In this document: piece by piece, positions 35,870 to 45,694 of the stretch
Position numbering within the stretch: the first letter of the stretch is position 1
How the letters are laid out: each line of letters starts with the position of its first letter
NCBI RefSeq assembly: GCF_030411955.1
Contig: NZ_JASNRA010000001.1
Location: forward strand, 310,001 to 374,000
Direction of reading: 5' to 3'
Origin: Massilia sp. YIM B02443
GTDB taxonomy: Bacteria > Pseudomonadota > Gammaproteobacteria > Burkholderiales > Burkholderiaceae_D
Length of the DNA: 64,000 nt
Translations under genes and position numbers: made by a program
Notes under the pieces: model-generated
Told to the model about the DNA's origin: nothing
Seen by the model: only the letters and a program-made list of their open reading frames with translations
Database searches by the model: none

Positions 35870-36964
35870 TCAAGGCACCAGCGGCTTCTTCCCACTCTTC
35901 TTGGCCTTCACCTCCGCCACCGCCCTGTCCACCGCCGCGGCGCGCGCCGCGATGGCCGGGTGGTTGGCCGTGTACGCATTGAGCACCTTGGCCGGATGCA
36001 CGGTTGCCAGACGCTTCCAGAACGCCGGCGCGCCTTCGATGCGGTAGTCGGCGCGCGCCAGCAGGTAGATCGCCAGGCGGTCGGCCGCCGCATCGGCGTC
36101 GCCCGGCATGGCGCGGATGCCGCCGCTGCCGATCAGCATCGAGGTGTCGGGATTGATCAGGGTGAGGTTGTCGATGATGCTGCCGATGGTGGCCGCGTTG
36201 CGCTGGGTGCCGGCGTGGCCGAGCATGTTGTGCGCCATGGTGCGCGCCACCACGTAGGCCAGTTCGTCGTCGTTCTGGGTAAAGCCGATCATGCCGCGCG
36301 TGACCATCACGCGGCTGCCGTCGGCGTAGGCGTTGACGTTGTCGGCGTTGCCCAGTTCGATCGCGAAGGCGCAGGCGCGCGTGACCGGGATGCTCAGGTC
36401 GCGCGGCTTGCCGTCGCGCTCGATCGACAGCGGCAGCGTGGCCTGTTTGGAGACGATCGGGCCGAACACGGCGCCGGCGCCGCTCAGGGCGTTCGGGCCT
36501 TCCGGCAACGGGGTGGCGCCGGCCGCCACCAGGCGGTCGCCCTGGCGCAGGCCGGCGCGCGCGGCGCCGCTGCCGACCAGCACGTTGGTCACCTGCAGCC
36601 GTTCGCCCATGCCCAGCACCAGGTGCGCGGCTTCGTTGTACTGGCCCGGATAGGTGTAGCGGTTCTTGGCGGTGAAGCCGAGCAGGTTGCGCGCGTGCTT
36701 GGTGCACAGTTCCGCATTGTCGATCAGGAGCGGGGCCGCGACCCGGTACAGGCGGTCCTGCTGGGCCGCCATGCGGGTCAGGACTTCGGCGGCGGCGGCC
36801 ACCTGCGGCGTGACTTCGGCCGGCGCCGGCGCGCCGGCTTGCGGGATCACGCCCGGGATGCCGGACGTTTGCATGGGGCCCGGCGTGGTGCACGCCGCCA
36901 GCAGGGCCGCGGTGGCGGCCACGAGGACGGTGTTCAGACGAAGCGGGCGTTGGATGCGGATCAT
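35870..36964 (-). CDS. M48-like lipoprotein with degenerate zinc site and PDZ-like domain
   Basis: 364 residues. A lipoprotein signal LLAAC-T puts the acylated Cys at 25. A PDZ-like segment (VLVGSGAARAGLRQGDRLVAAGATPL, about 128-153) is followed by an M48-type peptidase region. Where relatives have HExxH the sequence is R241-T242-M-A-H245 in YVVARTMAHNMLGH, and the ExxxD ligand is D291 in DAAAD. Two zinc ligands/catalytic residues are therefore changed and proteolysis is doubtful. It follows dut by 25 bases, so it is expressed with dut-coaBC-lspA. Possible pseudoenzyme in envelope quality control (inference). Confidence 0.78.
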   Translation of the reverse strand: MIRIQRPLRLNTVLVAATAALLAACTTPGPMQTSGIPGVIPQAGAPAPAEVTPQVAAAAEVLTRMAAQQDRLYRVAAPLLIDNAELCTKHARNLLGFTAKNRYTYPGQYNEAAHLVLGMGERLQVTNVLVGSGAARAGLRQGDRLVAAGATPLPEGPNALSGAGAVFGPIVSKQATLPLSIERDGKPRDLSIPVTRACAFAIELGNADNVNAYADGSRVMVTRGMIGFTQNDDELAYVVARTMAHNMLGHAGTQRNAATIGSIIDNLTLINPDTSMLIGSGGIRAMPGDADAAADRLAIYLLARADYRIEGAPAFWKRLATVHPAKVLNAYTANHPAIAARAAAVDRAVAEVKAKKSGKKPLVP

Positions 36965-36989
36965 GGTGCTCCTTGTTCCTGAGGCGTTG

Positions 36990-37439
36990 TTATTGTTTGC
37001 CGGTGCTGCCGAATCCTCCGGCGCCACGGTCGCTCGATGCGAACTCCTCCACCACGTTGAAACCAACCTGCAGTACCGGCACCACGACCAGTTGCGCCAG
37101 CCGGTCCATCGGCTGCAGCACGAACGTGGCCTGGCTGCGATTCCAGGTCGAGACCATCAGCTGGCCCTGGTAATCGGAGTCGATCAAGCCTACCAGATTG
37201 CCGAGAACGATGCCGTTCTTATGGCCGAGCCCACTGCGCGGCAGGATCATGGCCGCATACCCCGGGTCCTTCAGGTGGATCGCCAGGCCGGTCGGCACCA
37301 GCACGGTCTGGCCCGGCTCGATGGTGAGTGGCGCGTCGAGGCAGGCGCGCAGGTCCAGGCCGGCGCTGCCCGGGGTGCCGTAGGCCGGCAGCAGGTCTTT
37401 CATGCGCGGGTCGAGGATCTTGAGGTCGATGTTCTTCAC
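36990..37439 (-). CDS. dut: dUTP diphosphatase
   Basis: 149 residues, trimeric. Hydrolyses dUTP to dUMP and PPi. All five motifs are visible: [33 protein letters not shown] (catalytic Asp), DRLAQLVV and the C-terminal [10 protein letters not shown]. 25 bases after coaBC; the dut-coaBC neighbourhood is conserved. Confidence 0.97.
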   Translation of the reverse strand: MKNIDLKILDPRMKDLLPAYGTPGSAGLDLRACLDAPLTIEPGQTVLVPTGLAIHLKDPGYAAMILPRSGLGHKNGIVLGNLVGLIDSDYQGQLMVSTWNRSQATFVLQPMDRLAQLVVVPVLQVGFNVVEEFASSDRGAGGFGSTGKQ

Positions 37440-37464
37440 TTCTTTGCTTTCATTGTTGCGTGGT

Positions 37465-38691
37465 TCAGGTGAGCAGCGAACGTTGTTCGAGGCGCTTGGC
37501 GATCTCGGACACCAGCTGGCGCGCCAGCGTCAGCTTGTCGGCGCGCTCGAGCACCGTCTGGCCGCCCTCGTCGAACAGGATCACGGTATTGTCATCCTGA
37601 CCGAAGGTCTGGTGGCCGATATTGCCCACCAACAGAGGGATGCCCTTGCGTTCGCGCTTGGCGGCGCCGTACTGTTCCAGGTTCTCGGATTCGGCCGCGA
37701 AGCCGACGCAGTACGGCCAGCCGGACAGCGACACGGTGGCCGCCACCGAAGCCAGGATGTCGGCGTTCTGCGCGAATTCGAGCTGGGGCGGGGCGCCACC
37801 CTCGGTCTTCTTGAGTTTCTGGTTGCTGGCGTTGGCCACGCGCCAGTCGGCCACCGCGGCCACGCCGATGAACACGTGCTGGCCTTCCACGCCCGCCATC
37901 ACGGCGTCGTGCATCTGCTGCGCGGTGAGCACGTCGATGCGGCGCACGCCATGCGGCGTGGGTAGCGACACCGGTCCCGAGACCAGCGTCACCTCGGCGC
38001 CGGCTTCGCGCGCGGCGCGCGCGATGGCGTAGCCCATCTTGCCCGACGAGAGGTTGGTGATGCCGCGCACCGGGTCGATCGGCTCGAACGTCGGGCCGGC
38101 CGTGATCAACACGCGGCGTCCGGCCAGCACCTTGTGCTGGAAGGCGGCGACCAGTTCTTCCACCAGTTCTTCCGGCTCGAGCATGCGTCCGAGGCCGGTC
38201 TCGCCGCAGGCCTGCGAACCGCTGGCCGGGCCGAACAGCTTGATGCCGTCCTCGCGCAGCTGCGCCACGTTGCGCCCGGTTGCCGGGTTTTCCCACATCT
38301 CGACGTTCATGGCCGGCGCCACCAGCAGCGGCACGTGGCGCGGCCGCGCCACGCACAGCAGCGACAGCAGGTCGTCGCAGGCGCCGTGCGCGAGTTTACG
38401 GATCATGTCGGCCGAGCAGGGCGCGATCAGGATCGCGTCGGCGTCGCGTGTCAGGTCGATGTGGGCCATGTTGTTGGCCATGCGCGCATCCCACTGGTCG
38501 AGGTAGACCGGCTTGCCGGACAAGGCCTGCATGGTCACCGCGCCGATGAAATGCGTAGCGGCGTCAGTCATCACCACCTGCACGCTGGCGCCCTGCTTGA
38601 CCAGGGCGCGGCACAGTTCCGCCGCCTTGTAGCAGGCCACCCCGCCCGAGAGACCGAGGACGATGCGCTTGTCTTTCAGGTCCATGCTCAT
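37465..38691 (-). CDS. coaBC: Bifunctional phosphopantothenoylcysteine decarboxylase / phosphopantothenate--cysteine ligase
   Basis: 408 residues. CoaC half (1-190): FMN flavoprotein with [12 protein letters not shown], the catalytic His in [21 protein letters not shown] and the substrate-flap Cys in [11 protein letters not shown]. CoaB half (190-408): [29 protein letters not shown] and [16 protein letters not shown]. Makes 4'-phosphopantetheine for CoA. Start at 38691 or 38685; 12 bases after lspA. Confidence 0.96.
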   Translation of the reverse strand: MSMDLKDKRIVLGLSGGVACYKAAELCRALVKQGASVQVVMTDAATHFIGAVTMQALSGKPVYLDQWDARMANNMAHIDLTRDADAILIAPCSADMIRKLAHGACDDLLSLLCVARPRHVPLLVAPAMNVEMWENPATGRNVAQLREDGIKLFGPASGSQACGETGLGRMLEPEELVEELVAAFQHKVLAGRRVLITAGPTFEPIDPVRGITNLSSGKMGYAIARAAREAGAEVTLVSGPVSLPTPHGVRRIDVLTAQQMHDAVMAGVEGQHVFIGVAAVADWRVANASNQKLKKTEGGAPPQLEFAQNADILASVAATVSLSGWPYCVGFAAESENLEQYGAAKRERKGIPLLVGNIGHQTFGQDDNTVILFDEGGQTVLERADKLTLARQLVSEIAKRLEQRSLLT

Positions 38692-38703
38692 ACGCTTAGC
38701 TCC

Positions 38704-39231
38704 TTACGACTTGTTCACCCTGAGCAGTTCGTCCAGGACGAACAGGATGGCGCCGACCGAGATGCCGATGTCGGCGATGTTAAAGGCCGGGAAGTGGCCC
38801 ACGCCTTTCCAGTAGAAATCGAGGAAGTCGATCACGTGGCCGTAGGCCAGGCGGTCGATCAGGTTGCCGATGGCGCCGGCCATGATCAGGCTGAGCGCAA
38901 AGCAGAACAGGCGCTGGCCGGCGTTCTTCTTCATCATGTACAGGCAAAAACCGACCGCGCCGAGCGCGATGGCCGAAAACAGGTAGCGCTGCCAGCCGCC
39001 GGCGTCGCCCAGGAAGCTGAACGCCGCGCCCGGGTTATAGACCTTGATCAGGTTGAAGAAGCCGGTGATCGGCAGCGTCTCGCCATAAGCGAAGCTGCGT
39101 TCGACGGTGATCTTGGTAACCTGGTCGAGCAGGACGATGATCAGGGCCAGGCCGAGCCACGGCAGCATGCCGGGCGTGCTCTTGTTGACGAGTTTCAGGC
39201 CGGAAGGGCCGGTTTTCTTTTTGGTTGCCAT
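38704..39231 (-). CDS. lspA: Lipoprotein signal peptidase (signal peptidase II)
   Basis: 175 residues, four membrane helices. Aspartic protease that cleaves prolipoprotein signal peptides at the inner membrane. The catalytic aspartates are in GNLIDRL and FNIADIGI; VYNPGAAFSFL is also conserved. Start at 39231 (MATKKKTG). 94 bases after ileS, the conserved ileS-lspA order. Confidence 0.96.
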   Translation of the reverse strand: MATKKKTGPSGLKLVNKSTPGMLPWLGLALIIVLLDQVTKITVERSFAYGETLPITGFFNLIKVYNPGAAFSFLGDAGGWQRYLFSAIALGAVGFCLYMMKKNAGQRLFCFALSLIMAGAIGNLIDRLAYGHVIDFLDFYWKGVGHFPAFNIADIGISVGAILFVLDELLRVNKS

Positions 39232-39325
39232 GATTGAAGGTAGGAGGCACGCCATCGCCGCCGGAGGGCGGCATGGCGCAGGAACCCGCGGCCCCGGTCA
39301 GATCAGGGCCGCGGGGCTCGGTACA

Positions 39326-42211
39326 TCAGGCGTAGCGGCGTGGTTCGCCGGCGCCGAACAGGTTGCTGGTGCAGCGGCCGCACAGGCCAGGATGCGCTGA
39401 ATCGTGGCCGACGTCGCGGCGATAGTGCCAGCAGCGCTCGCACTTCTCGGCTTGCGACGGCGTGACTTCCACCGCTTCCTCGGCCTCGCTCGCGACTTCG
39501 ACCACGCCGGCCTGTGAGGTGATGAACACGAACTTCATGTCGTCATCCAGGCTCGCCAGCGCGCGGTACTTGTCGCCCGAGGCCTTGATGGTCAGCTCGG
39601 CCTGCAGCGACGAGCCGATCGCGCCTGACGTGCGCACTTCTTCCAGCTGCTTGGTCACGTCCAGACGCACCGCGCGAAGCAGGGCGTACTTGGCCAACAG
39701 CGCCTCGCTGTCTTCCAGCGCAGGGAAGGTCCACAGGGTCCGGGTGAAGATGGTCTCGTCGCTGTCCTTGAACGCTTGCTCGCCTGCGAACACGGCCCAG
39801 GCTTCCTCGGCGGTGAACGACAGGATCGGCGCCATCACGCGCAGCAGCGCGTGCGCGATGTGCCACAGCGCGGTCTGGGCCGAGCGGCGCGCATGCGAGG
39901 TGACGCCGGTGGTGTACAGGCGGTCCTTCAGGATGTCGAGGTAGAAGCCGCCCAGGTCTTCCGAGCAGTAGTTCTGCAGGCGCGACACCACCGGGTGGAA
40001 TTCATAGCGCTCGAAGTGCGCCGCCACGTCGCCCTGCAACTGCTGCATCGAGGCGATCGCGTAGCGGTCGATCTCGAGCAGCTCGGCCATCGGCACGGCG
40101 TCCTTGGCCGGGTCGAAGTCCGAGGTGTTGGCCAGCAGGAAGCGCAGCGTGTTGCGGATGCGGCGATAGCTTTCCGTCACGCGCTTGAGGATCTCTTCGC
40201 CGATCGACAGCTCGCCCGTGTAGTCGGTCGAGGCCACCCACAGGCGCAGGATGTCGGCGCCCAGGGTGTCCGAGATCTTTTGCGGCGCCATCGTGTTACC
40301 GAGCGACTTGGACATCTTCTTGCCGTTCTCGTCGACCGTGAAGCCGTGGGTCAGCAGGGCCTTGTACGGCGGGGCGCCGTTGAGCATCGAGGAAGTCAGC
40401 AGCGACGAGTGGAACCAGCCGCGGTGCTGGTCCGATCCTTCCAGGTACAGGTCGGCCGGGAAGCTCGATTGCTCCTTGTGCGAGCCGCGCAGCACGGTCT
40501 GGTGGGTGGCGCCGGAGTCGAACCAGACGTCCAGCGTGTCCTTGTTCTTTTCATAGACGACGGCGTCCTCGCCCAGCAGCGTGGCCGGGTCGAGCTTGTG
40601 CCAGGCGTCGATGCCTTCCGCCTCGATCAGCTTGGCGACCTGCTCCACCAGTTCCGGGGTGCGCGGGTGCAGCTCGCCGGTTTCCTTGTGGATGAAGAAG
40701 GCCATCGGTACGCCCCACTGGCGCTGGCGCGACAGGGTCCAGTCGGGACGGTTCTCGATCATGCCGTGCAGGCGCGCCTGGCCCCAGTCCGGGAAGAACC
40801 GGGTCTTTTCGATGCCGGACAGTGCGGTCTGGCGCAGGGTAGGGCCGCCATCCTTTGGCGTGACGTCCATGCCGGCGAACCACTGGCTGGTGGCGCGGTA
40901 GACGATCGGGGTTTTATGACGCCAGCAGTGCATGTAGCTGTGGTCGAACATCTTGAGTTCGAACAGGGCGCCGGCTTCGGTCAGCGCCGCGCAGATCGGC
41001 TTCGATGCTTCCCAGATGGTCAGGCCGCCGAACAGCGGCAGGGTCGACACGTAACGGCCGTCGCCCATCACCGGCTTGAGGATGTCGTCGTCCTTCATGC
41101 CGTGTTCCTTGCACGACTGGAAGTCTTCCAGGCCGTAGGCCGGGGCCGAGTGGACCACGCCGGTACCGCTGTCGACAGTCACGTACTCGGCCAGGTAGAC
41201 CGGCGAGGTGCGGTCGTAGAACGGGTCTTGCGCGTGCAGCGGGTGCTTGAAGCGCAGGCCGTCGAGCTTGGCGCCGACGGTGGTGGCGATGACGGTGCCT
41301 TCCAGCTTGTAGCGCTGCAGGCACGATTCGACCAGTTCCGAACCGAGGATCAGCAGCAGTGGCTTGCCCTCGCGCTCGGTCTGCACCAGCGAGTAGCTCA
41401 CTTCCGGGCCTACGTTCAGGGCCTGGTTGGACGGAATGGTCCATGGCGTCGTGGTCCAGATGACGATGAAGCCATCGCCTTGCGGAAGTTGCTGCAGGCC
41501 AAAGGCGGCCGCGACCTTTTCCGGCTCCGCGAACGGGAAGCCGACATCGATCGCCGGGTCGCGCTTGTCCTGGTATTCGACTTCGGCTTCAGCCAGTGCC
41601 GAGCCGCAATCGAAGCACCAGTTGACCGGCTTCAGGCCGCGGTACACATAGCCTTTTTCCAGCAGGGTGCCGAGGGCGCGCAGCTCGTCGGCCTCATTGT
41701 CGTAGGCCATGGTCATGTACGGGTTGTCCCATTCGCCCAGCACGCCCAGGCGGATGAAGCCGGCGCGCTGGCGGTCGATCTGTTCCAGCGCGTAGGCGCG
41801 CGCTTTTTGCAGCACTTCGGCGGTCGGCAGGTTCTTGCCGTACAGTTTTTCGATCTGGATCTCGATCGGCATGCCGTGGCAATCCCAGCCAGGGACGTAC
41901 GGCGCGTCGAAGCCGGCGATGGTGCGCGACTTGACCACCATGTCCTTCAGGATCTTGTTGACGGCGTGGCCCAGGTGGATGTCGCCGTTGGCGTACGGCG
42001 GACCGTCGTGCAGGATGAATTTTGGACGGCCGGCGGCTGCCTTACGCACACGCTCGTAGATCTTTTTGTCTTGCCACTGCTTGACCCAGCCCGGCTCACG
42101 CTTGGCGAGGTCGCCGCGCATCGGGAAGGCGGTGTCGGTCATGTTGACCGGGTATTTGCTTTCAGGCTTTTTCGCACCCTTGGGCGCGTTGTTTTGTTTA
42201 GTGTCGGACAT
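39326..42211 (-). CDS. ileS: Isoleucyl-tRNA synthetase
   Basis: 961 residues. Class I synthetase: HIGH motif HLGH in [15 protein letters not shown], editing domain with [23 protein letters not shown] block (reads [16 protein letters not shown]), and KMSKS in [11 protein letters not shown]. The C-terminal zinc finger has CERCW and CGRC. This is the ordinary bacterial (mupirocin-sensitive length) form. Start at 42211 ([12 protein letters not shown]) with AAGAAG upstream. Confidence 0.97.
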   Translation of the reverse strand: MSDTKQNNAPKGAKKPESKYPVNMTDTAFPMRGDLAKREPGWVKQWQDKKIYERVRKAAAGRPKFILHDGPPYANGDIHLGHAVNKILKDMVVKSRTIAGFDAPYVPGWDCHGMPIEIQIEKLYGKNLPTAEVLQKARAYALEQIDRQRAGFIRLGVLGEWDNPYMTMAYDNEADELRALGTLLEKGYVYRGLKPVNWCFDCGSALAEAEVEYQDKRDPAIDVGFPFAEPEKVAAAFGLQQLPQGDGFIVIWTTTPWTIPSNQALNVGPEVSYSLVQTEREGKPLLLILGSELVESCLQRYKLEGTVIATTVGAKLDGLRFKHPLHAQDPFYDRTSPVYLAEYVTVDSGTGVVHSAPAYGLEDFQSCKEHGMKDDDILKPVMGDGRYVSTLPLFGGLTIWEASKPICAALTEAGALFELKMFDHSYMHCWRHKTPIVYRATSQWFAGMDVTPKDGGPTLRQTALSGIEKTRFFPDWGQARLHGMIENRPDWTLSRQRQWGVPMAFFIHKETGELHPRTPELVEQVAKLIEAEGIDAWHKLDPATLLGEDAVVYEKNKDTLDVWFDSGATHQTVLRGSHKEQSSFPADLYLEGSDQHRGWFHSSLLTSSMLNGAPPYKALLTHGFTVDENGKKMSKSLGNTMAPQKISDTLGADILRLWVASTDYTGELSIGEEILKRVTESYRRIRNTLRFLLANTSDFDPAKDAVPMAELLEIDRYAIASMQQLQGDVAAHFERYEFHPVVSRLQNYCSEDLGGFYLDILKDRLYTTGVTSHARRSAQTALWHIAHALLRVMAPILSFTAEEAWAVFAGEQAFKDSDETIFTRTLWTFPALEDSEALLAKYALLRAVRLDVTKQLEEVRTSGAIGSSLQAELTIKASGDKYRALASLDDDMKFVFITSQAGVVEVASEAEEAVEVTPSQAEKCERCWHYRRDVGHDSAHPGLCGRCTSNLFGAGEPRRYA

Positions 42212-42313
42212 AAGCTTCTTCTGGTGGGTGTTCGTGGTGGGGTGCGCGGCGCCGGATGGGGCCGCCAACCCGATGCAGGTGTCGGATGCGCGCGGGACGG
42301 CGCCCGCGCCGCC

Positions 42314-43288
42314 TCAAATTCGGTCGGTGGCGGTCAGCGCGCCGTTGCGATGGGCAAAGAAGGCGCGCGCCTGGGCCGCATCGTTGTCGATCGCCGCGGT
42401 CAGGGTCGGCAAATCGACGTATTTCTCTTCGTCGCGCAGCTTGGCCAGGAATTCCACGCGCACCAGCTCGCCATAGCATTGGCGGGCATAGTCGAAAATA
42501 TGAACTTCCAACAAGGTGCGGCCGGCGTCTTCGACTGTCGGACGCACGCCCAGGCTGGCCACTGCCGGCAACGGATGGTCTTCCAGGCCGTGCACCTGGA
42601 CCACGAAGATGCCGTGCACGGCAGGGCGGTGGGCGACGCGCAGGTTCAGGGTCGGAAAGCCCAGCGTGCGGCCCAGCTTCTGGCCGTGGATCACGTGGCC
42701 GGACATGGCGTACGGGTGGCCCAGCAGTTCGCCGGTGGCATCGAAGTCGCCTTGCGCCAGCGCGGCGCGCACCGCGGACGAAGAGATGCGCTGGTCGCCG
42801 TGCATCACGGCGCTCAGGGTGTGGACCTCGAAGCCATGCTCGCGGCCGGCCTCGACCAGCATCGCGATATCGCCCGCGCGCCGCGCGCCGAAGCGGAAAT
42901 CGTCGCCGACCATCAGCCACTTGACGTGCAGGCCGTCGACCAGCACGCGCTTGATAAAGTCGCCGGGCGACATGGCGGCAAAGTGCTCGTTGAAGTGCTC
43001 GACGATCACGCGGTCGATGCCGGCATTGTCAAGGTCTTGCAGCTTGTCGCGCAGGTTGGCGATGCGCGCCGGAGCCTTCGATGGGTCGCCCGCCTTGAGG
43101 GCAAAGTATTCGCGCGGATGCGGCTCGAACGTCATCACGGCCGCTTCGATGCCGAGCCGCGCGGCCGCGCCACGCACCTGCTCCAGCAGCGCCTGGTGGC
43201 CGCGGTGGACACCGTCGAAGTTGCCGATCGTGAGTGCGCAGGGAGCACGCGCCCGGTCGTTGGGAAGTCCGCGAAATACCTTCATCAA
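42314..43288 (-). CDS. ribF: Bifunctional riboflavin kinase / FAD synthetase
   Basis: 324 residues. The N-terminal FAD synthetase (nucleotidyltransferase) has TIGNFDGVHRGHQ and ISSSAVRAALAQGD; the C-terminal riboflavin kinase has GHVIHGQKLGRTLGFPTLNL, GVRPTVED and LLEVHIFDY. Converts riboflavin to FMN and FAD. 102 bases before ileS, in the conserved ribF-ileS-lspA order. Start at 43288 (MMKVF) or 43285. Confidence 0.96.
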   Translation of the reverse strand: MMKVFRGLPNDRARAPCALTIGNFDGVHRGHQALLEQVRGAAARLGIEAAVMTFEPHPREYFALKAGDPSKAPARIANLRDKLQDLDNAGIDRVIVEHFNEHFAAMSPGDFIKRVLVDGLHVKWLMVGDDFRFGARRAGDIAMLVEAGREHGFEVHTLSAVMHGDQRISSSAVRAALAQGDFDATGELLGHPYAMSGHVIHGQKLGRTLGFPTLNLRVAHRPAVHGIFVVQVHGLEDHPLPAVASLGVRPTVEDAGRTLLEVHIFDYARQCYGELVRVEFLAKLRDEEKYVDLPTLTAAIDNDAAQARAFFAHRNGALTATDRI

Positions 43289-43417
43289 TTGTGTTCCGGT
43301 TGAGCGCCGCGCAGCAACGGGGCAGCGCCAAAACCCTGATTATACGGTAACTCCGATGTTGCACAGCGGCGATGGCCGCCGGCCGCTACCGTCATCATGG
43401 GGCGCAAGGCACCCGCC

Positions 43418-43446
43418 AAATAAAAACGCCGCCCGAAGGCGGCGTT
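43418..43446 (-). terminator. Terminator of the TonB-ExbBD-TPR operon
   Basis: On the minus strand AACGCCGCC-TTCG-GGCGGCGTT followed by TTTATTT. It lies 22 bases beyond the TPR gene stop. Confidence 0.9.
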
Positions 43447-43467
43447 GCGAGATCAAACGCGCCCGGC

Positions 43468-44697
43468 TTATGCCAGCGGCTTGTTGATCGCCATGATCCA
43501 GTAGCGGGCCAGGTCGGCGGTGCCTTCCTTGCCGCCCACGGTCTTGAGCGTCGAGATGGCTTGCTGCTTCTTGCCGGCCACGGCATAGGCTTCGCCCAGG
43601 CGCAGCTTGGCTTCGTCGGCATACTTCAGGCCGCCGGCCTTGATCGCCGCTTCCATCATCTTCAGGCCCTTGTCGGCCTGGCCTGCCTGCACCAGCGCGT
43701 AGCCCAGGCCGACCAGCTGGTCGTTGTCCTTGGCGGCGGTGTATTCGGCTTCCAGCGCGGCGAAGTTCTTGTTCTGCTCGGCCAGGTTCTTCTCGGCCAG
43801 GTCCTTCAGGCGCTGGTGACGCGGGGCGTCGGTACCGGTGCCGAGGGCGCCGGCCTTGTAGCCGCGGTCGATGATCTTCAGCGCTTCGGCCGGGGCCTTG
43901 GCTTGCAGCACCAGCTGGGCCATTTCCATGAACTCGCTCGGCTTCTTCAGCAGGCCGTTGGCCAGCTGCAGGCGATAGACGTCGACGCGCAGGCGGCTCG
44001 AGAAGCCAGGCTTGCCCTGCACGCGGTTCAGCAGGTCGGTCCAGTACTGGGCCTTCGGATAGCTGGTGGCCAGTTTTTCGATGGTGTTGACGTAGCCGAC
44101 CTTGTCGTTCTTCTTGAGCTGGATGTTGGCCAGCATGCCGAGCTGGTCTTCGGTCATGCGACCCGACTTCTCGGCATTGCGCAGTTCCTGCTCGAGCGCG
44201 GCGACGTTGCCTTGCTTGTAGTAGTTCTGCAGCAGGTAGGCGCGCAGCTTCGGATCGTCCTTGTCCTTCAGCAGGCGCTGGATGGTTTCGTTCGCCTTGT
44301 TGAGGTCGCCGGCGCGCATGTAGATGCCGACCAGGCCTTCAGCGAAGTTGGAGCGTTCTGCGGCGCTCAGCTTGCCCGAAGCGAGCAGGGCTTCGAACGA
44401 TTTTGCCGCGGTGGCGTAGTCGCCGGCCGACGAGGCTGCCGAGGCGCGCACGCGCTCGATCAGGTAGCTTTCGTTGGCGGTCTTGTTGCCCACCTTGTCC
44501 GCATCGCGCAGGGTTGCCAGTGCACCTTTGTGATTGCCCTGTTTCATTTGAGTCTGGGCTTGCTGCAGTGGCTTGCCGATTTCCGGACGCAGCGCTTCGG
44601 CAGCGACGGCGGAGGACAGACCGATCATCGGCGTGGCTGCCGTGAAACCGAGGGCGGCCAGTGCGATGCTGAGGTGTGCGAGACGGAACTTGATCAT
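43468..44697 (-). CDS. Periplasmic TPR-repeat protein of the TonB operon
   Basis: 409 residues. A signal peptide (cut after about 33, AVAA) and then helical tetratricopeptide repeats throughout (for example QAQTQMKQGNHKGALATLRDADKVG, and DNDQLVGLGYALVQAGQADKGLKMMEAAIKAGGLKYADEAK-type units). No catalytic motif. As last gene of tonB-exbB-exbD-exbD it is probably an accessory scaffold of this energy-transducing complex or of the transporters it serves (inference). Confidence 0.8.
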   Translation of the reverse strand: MIKFRLAHLSIALAALGFTAATPMIGLSSAVAAEALRPEIGKPLQQAQTQMKQGNHKGALATLRDADKVGNKTANESYLIERVRASAASSAGDYATAAKSFEALLASGKLSAAERSNFAEGLVGIYMRAGDLNKANETIQRLLKDKDDPKLRAYLLQNYYKQGNVAALEQELRNAEKSGRMTEDQLGMLANIQLKKNDKVGYVNTIEKLATSYPKAQYWTDLLNRVQGKPGFSSRLRVDVYRLQLANGLLKKPSEFMEMAQLVLQAKAPAEALKIIDRGYKAGALGTGTDAPRHQRLKDLAEKNLAEQNKNFAALEAEYTAAKDNDQLVGLGYALVQAGQADKGLKMMEAAIKAGGLKYADEAKLRLGEAYAVAGKKQQAISTLKTVGGKEGTADLARYWIMAINKPLA

Positions 44698-44766
44698 CTG
44701 AAAAATCCTTATTTCAAAATGGACACGGCAGGGATAGCCCTGCCGTGTAGGTCAAACATGGAACGA

Positions 44767-45198
44767 TTACTGGAACTGCTCGTTACCAACCATGCCGATC
44801 TTGGTGACGCCGAGACGCTGGGCGGTTGCCATAACGCCGGCAACTACCTTGTACTCTACCAGCTTGTTCGGACGCAAGTGCACTTCCGGCTGGTTTGCCT
44901 GAGCAGCGATGCTGTTCATCTTGGCTTCCAGGGTGGCGCGATCCGCGATGGTTTCGCCGTCCCAGATGATGGTGCCGTCGAAGTCCACGTCGATCGTGAC
45001 CACGACTGGCTTTTCCGTCATCGGAGGCGGATTGCCGATTGGCATGTTCAGATTGACCGAGTGGTTCTGTTTCGGAATCGTGATAATCATCATGATGATG
45101 AGAACGAGCAGGACGTCGATCAGCGGCGTCATGTTCATTTCCATCATCGGTTCCGGATCAGCTCCCTGCGAGGAGCCCGAACCTACGTTCATACTCAT
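44767..45198 (-). CDS. exbD: ExbD/TolR-family biopolymer transport protein (second copy)
   Basis: 143 residues. One N-terminal membrane helix after the conserved Asp-containing segment EMNMTPLIDVLLVLIIMMIIT (D near 29 carries the proton), then a periplasmic domain ending TAQRLGVTKIGMVGNEQF. Start at 45198 (MSMNVGSGSSQG). It differs in sequence from the ExbD just upstream, so the pair may form a heteromeric stator or serve different partners. Confidence 0.92.
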   Translation of the reverse strand: MSMNVGSGSSQGADPEPMMEMNMTPLIDVLLVLIIMMIITIPKQNHSVNLNMPIGNPPPMTEKPVVVTIDVDFDGTIIWDGETIADRATLEAKMNSIAAQANQPEVHLRPNKLVEYKVVAGVMATAQRLGVTKIGMVGNEQFQ

Positions 45199-45268
45199 GA
45201 TGTTTCCTTTGTCAAATGTTGGGGAGACGGGCGTGACGCCGGCCCAAACCGGCGTCACGATCTAGCTA

Positions 45269-45691
45269 TTAGCCCGGTGGCTCGATAACGAAGCCAACCT
45301 TCTGCACCCCAGCACGTTGTGCCGTGTAGATGACCCGACCGATCGATTCGTAGCGGGTTTCCTGGTCGCCACGAACTTTCACCGCCGGTTGCGGCACCTT
45401 CACCGACTGCTCCGCGAGGAACTTGAACAGCTCGTCCGTATTCGCGATGCGCGTCTGGTTGTAGTACATCTCACCGTCTTTGTTGACGGTGATATTCACG
45501 TCTTCCGGCTGGGTCTTGGTGACCTGGTTCGTCTCTGCAGGCAGGTTGACTTTCTGCAGATTCAGAACCACCGGGCTCGTGATCAGGAAGATGATCAGAA
45601 GAACCAACATGATGTCGACGAGCGGCGTCGTGTTGATCTCTGAATTCAGTGCATCTTCGCCTCCGGTATCGGAACCGACACTCATCGACAT
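45269..45691 (-). CDS. exbD: ExbD/TolR-family biopolymer transport protein (first copy)
   Basis: 140 residues. The segment SEINTTPLVDIMLVLLIIFLIT holds the proton-carrying Asp in the single membrane helix; the periplasmic part ends with YTAQRAGVQKVGFVIEPPG. Starts 3 bases after exbB, so translation is probably coupled. Confidence 0.93.
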   Translation of the reverse strand: MSMSVGSDTGGEDALNSEINTTPLVDIMLVLLIIFLITSPVVLNLQKVNLPAETNQVTKTQPEDVNITVNKDGEMYYNQTRIANTDELFKFLAEQSVKVPQPAVKVRGDQETRYESIGRVIYTAQRAGVQKVGFVIEPPG

Positions 45692-45694
45692 AGA

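Noticed and set aside
39776..43303. 1175-residue open frame on the plus strand opposite ileS and ribF
   Set aside because: It is the antisense shadow of two certain genes in high-GC DNA. Its composition (rich in His, Arg, Gln, Val) is typical of shadow frames and no domain is visible.
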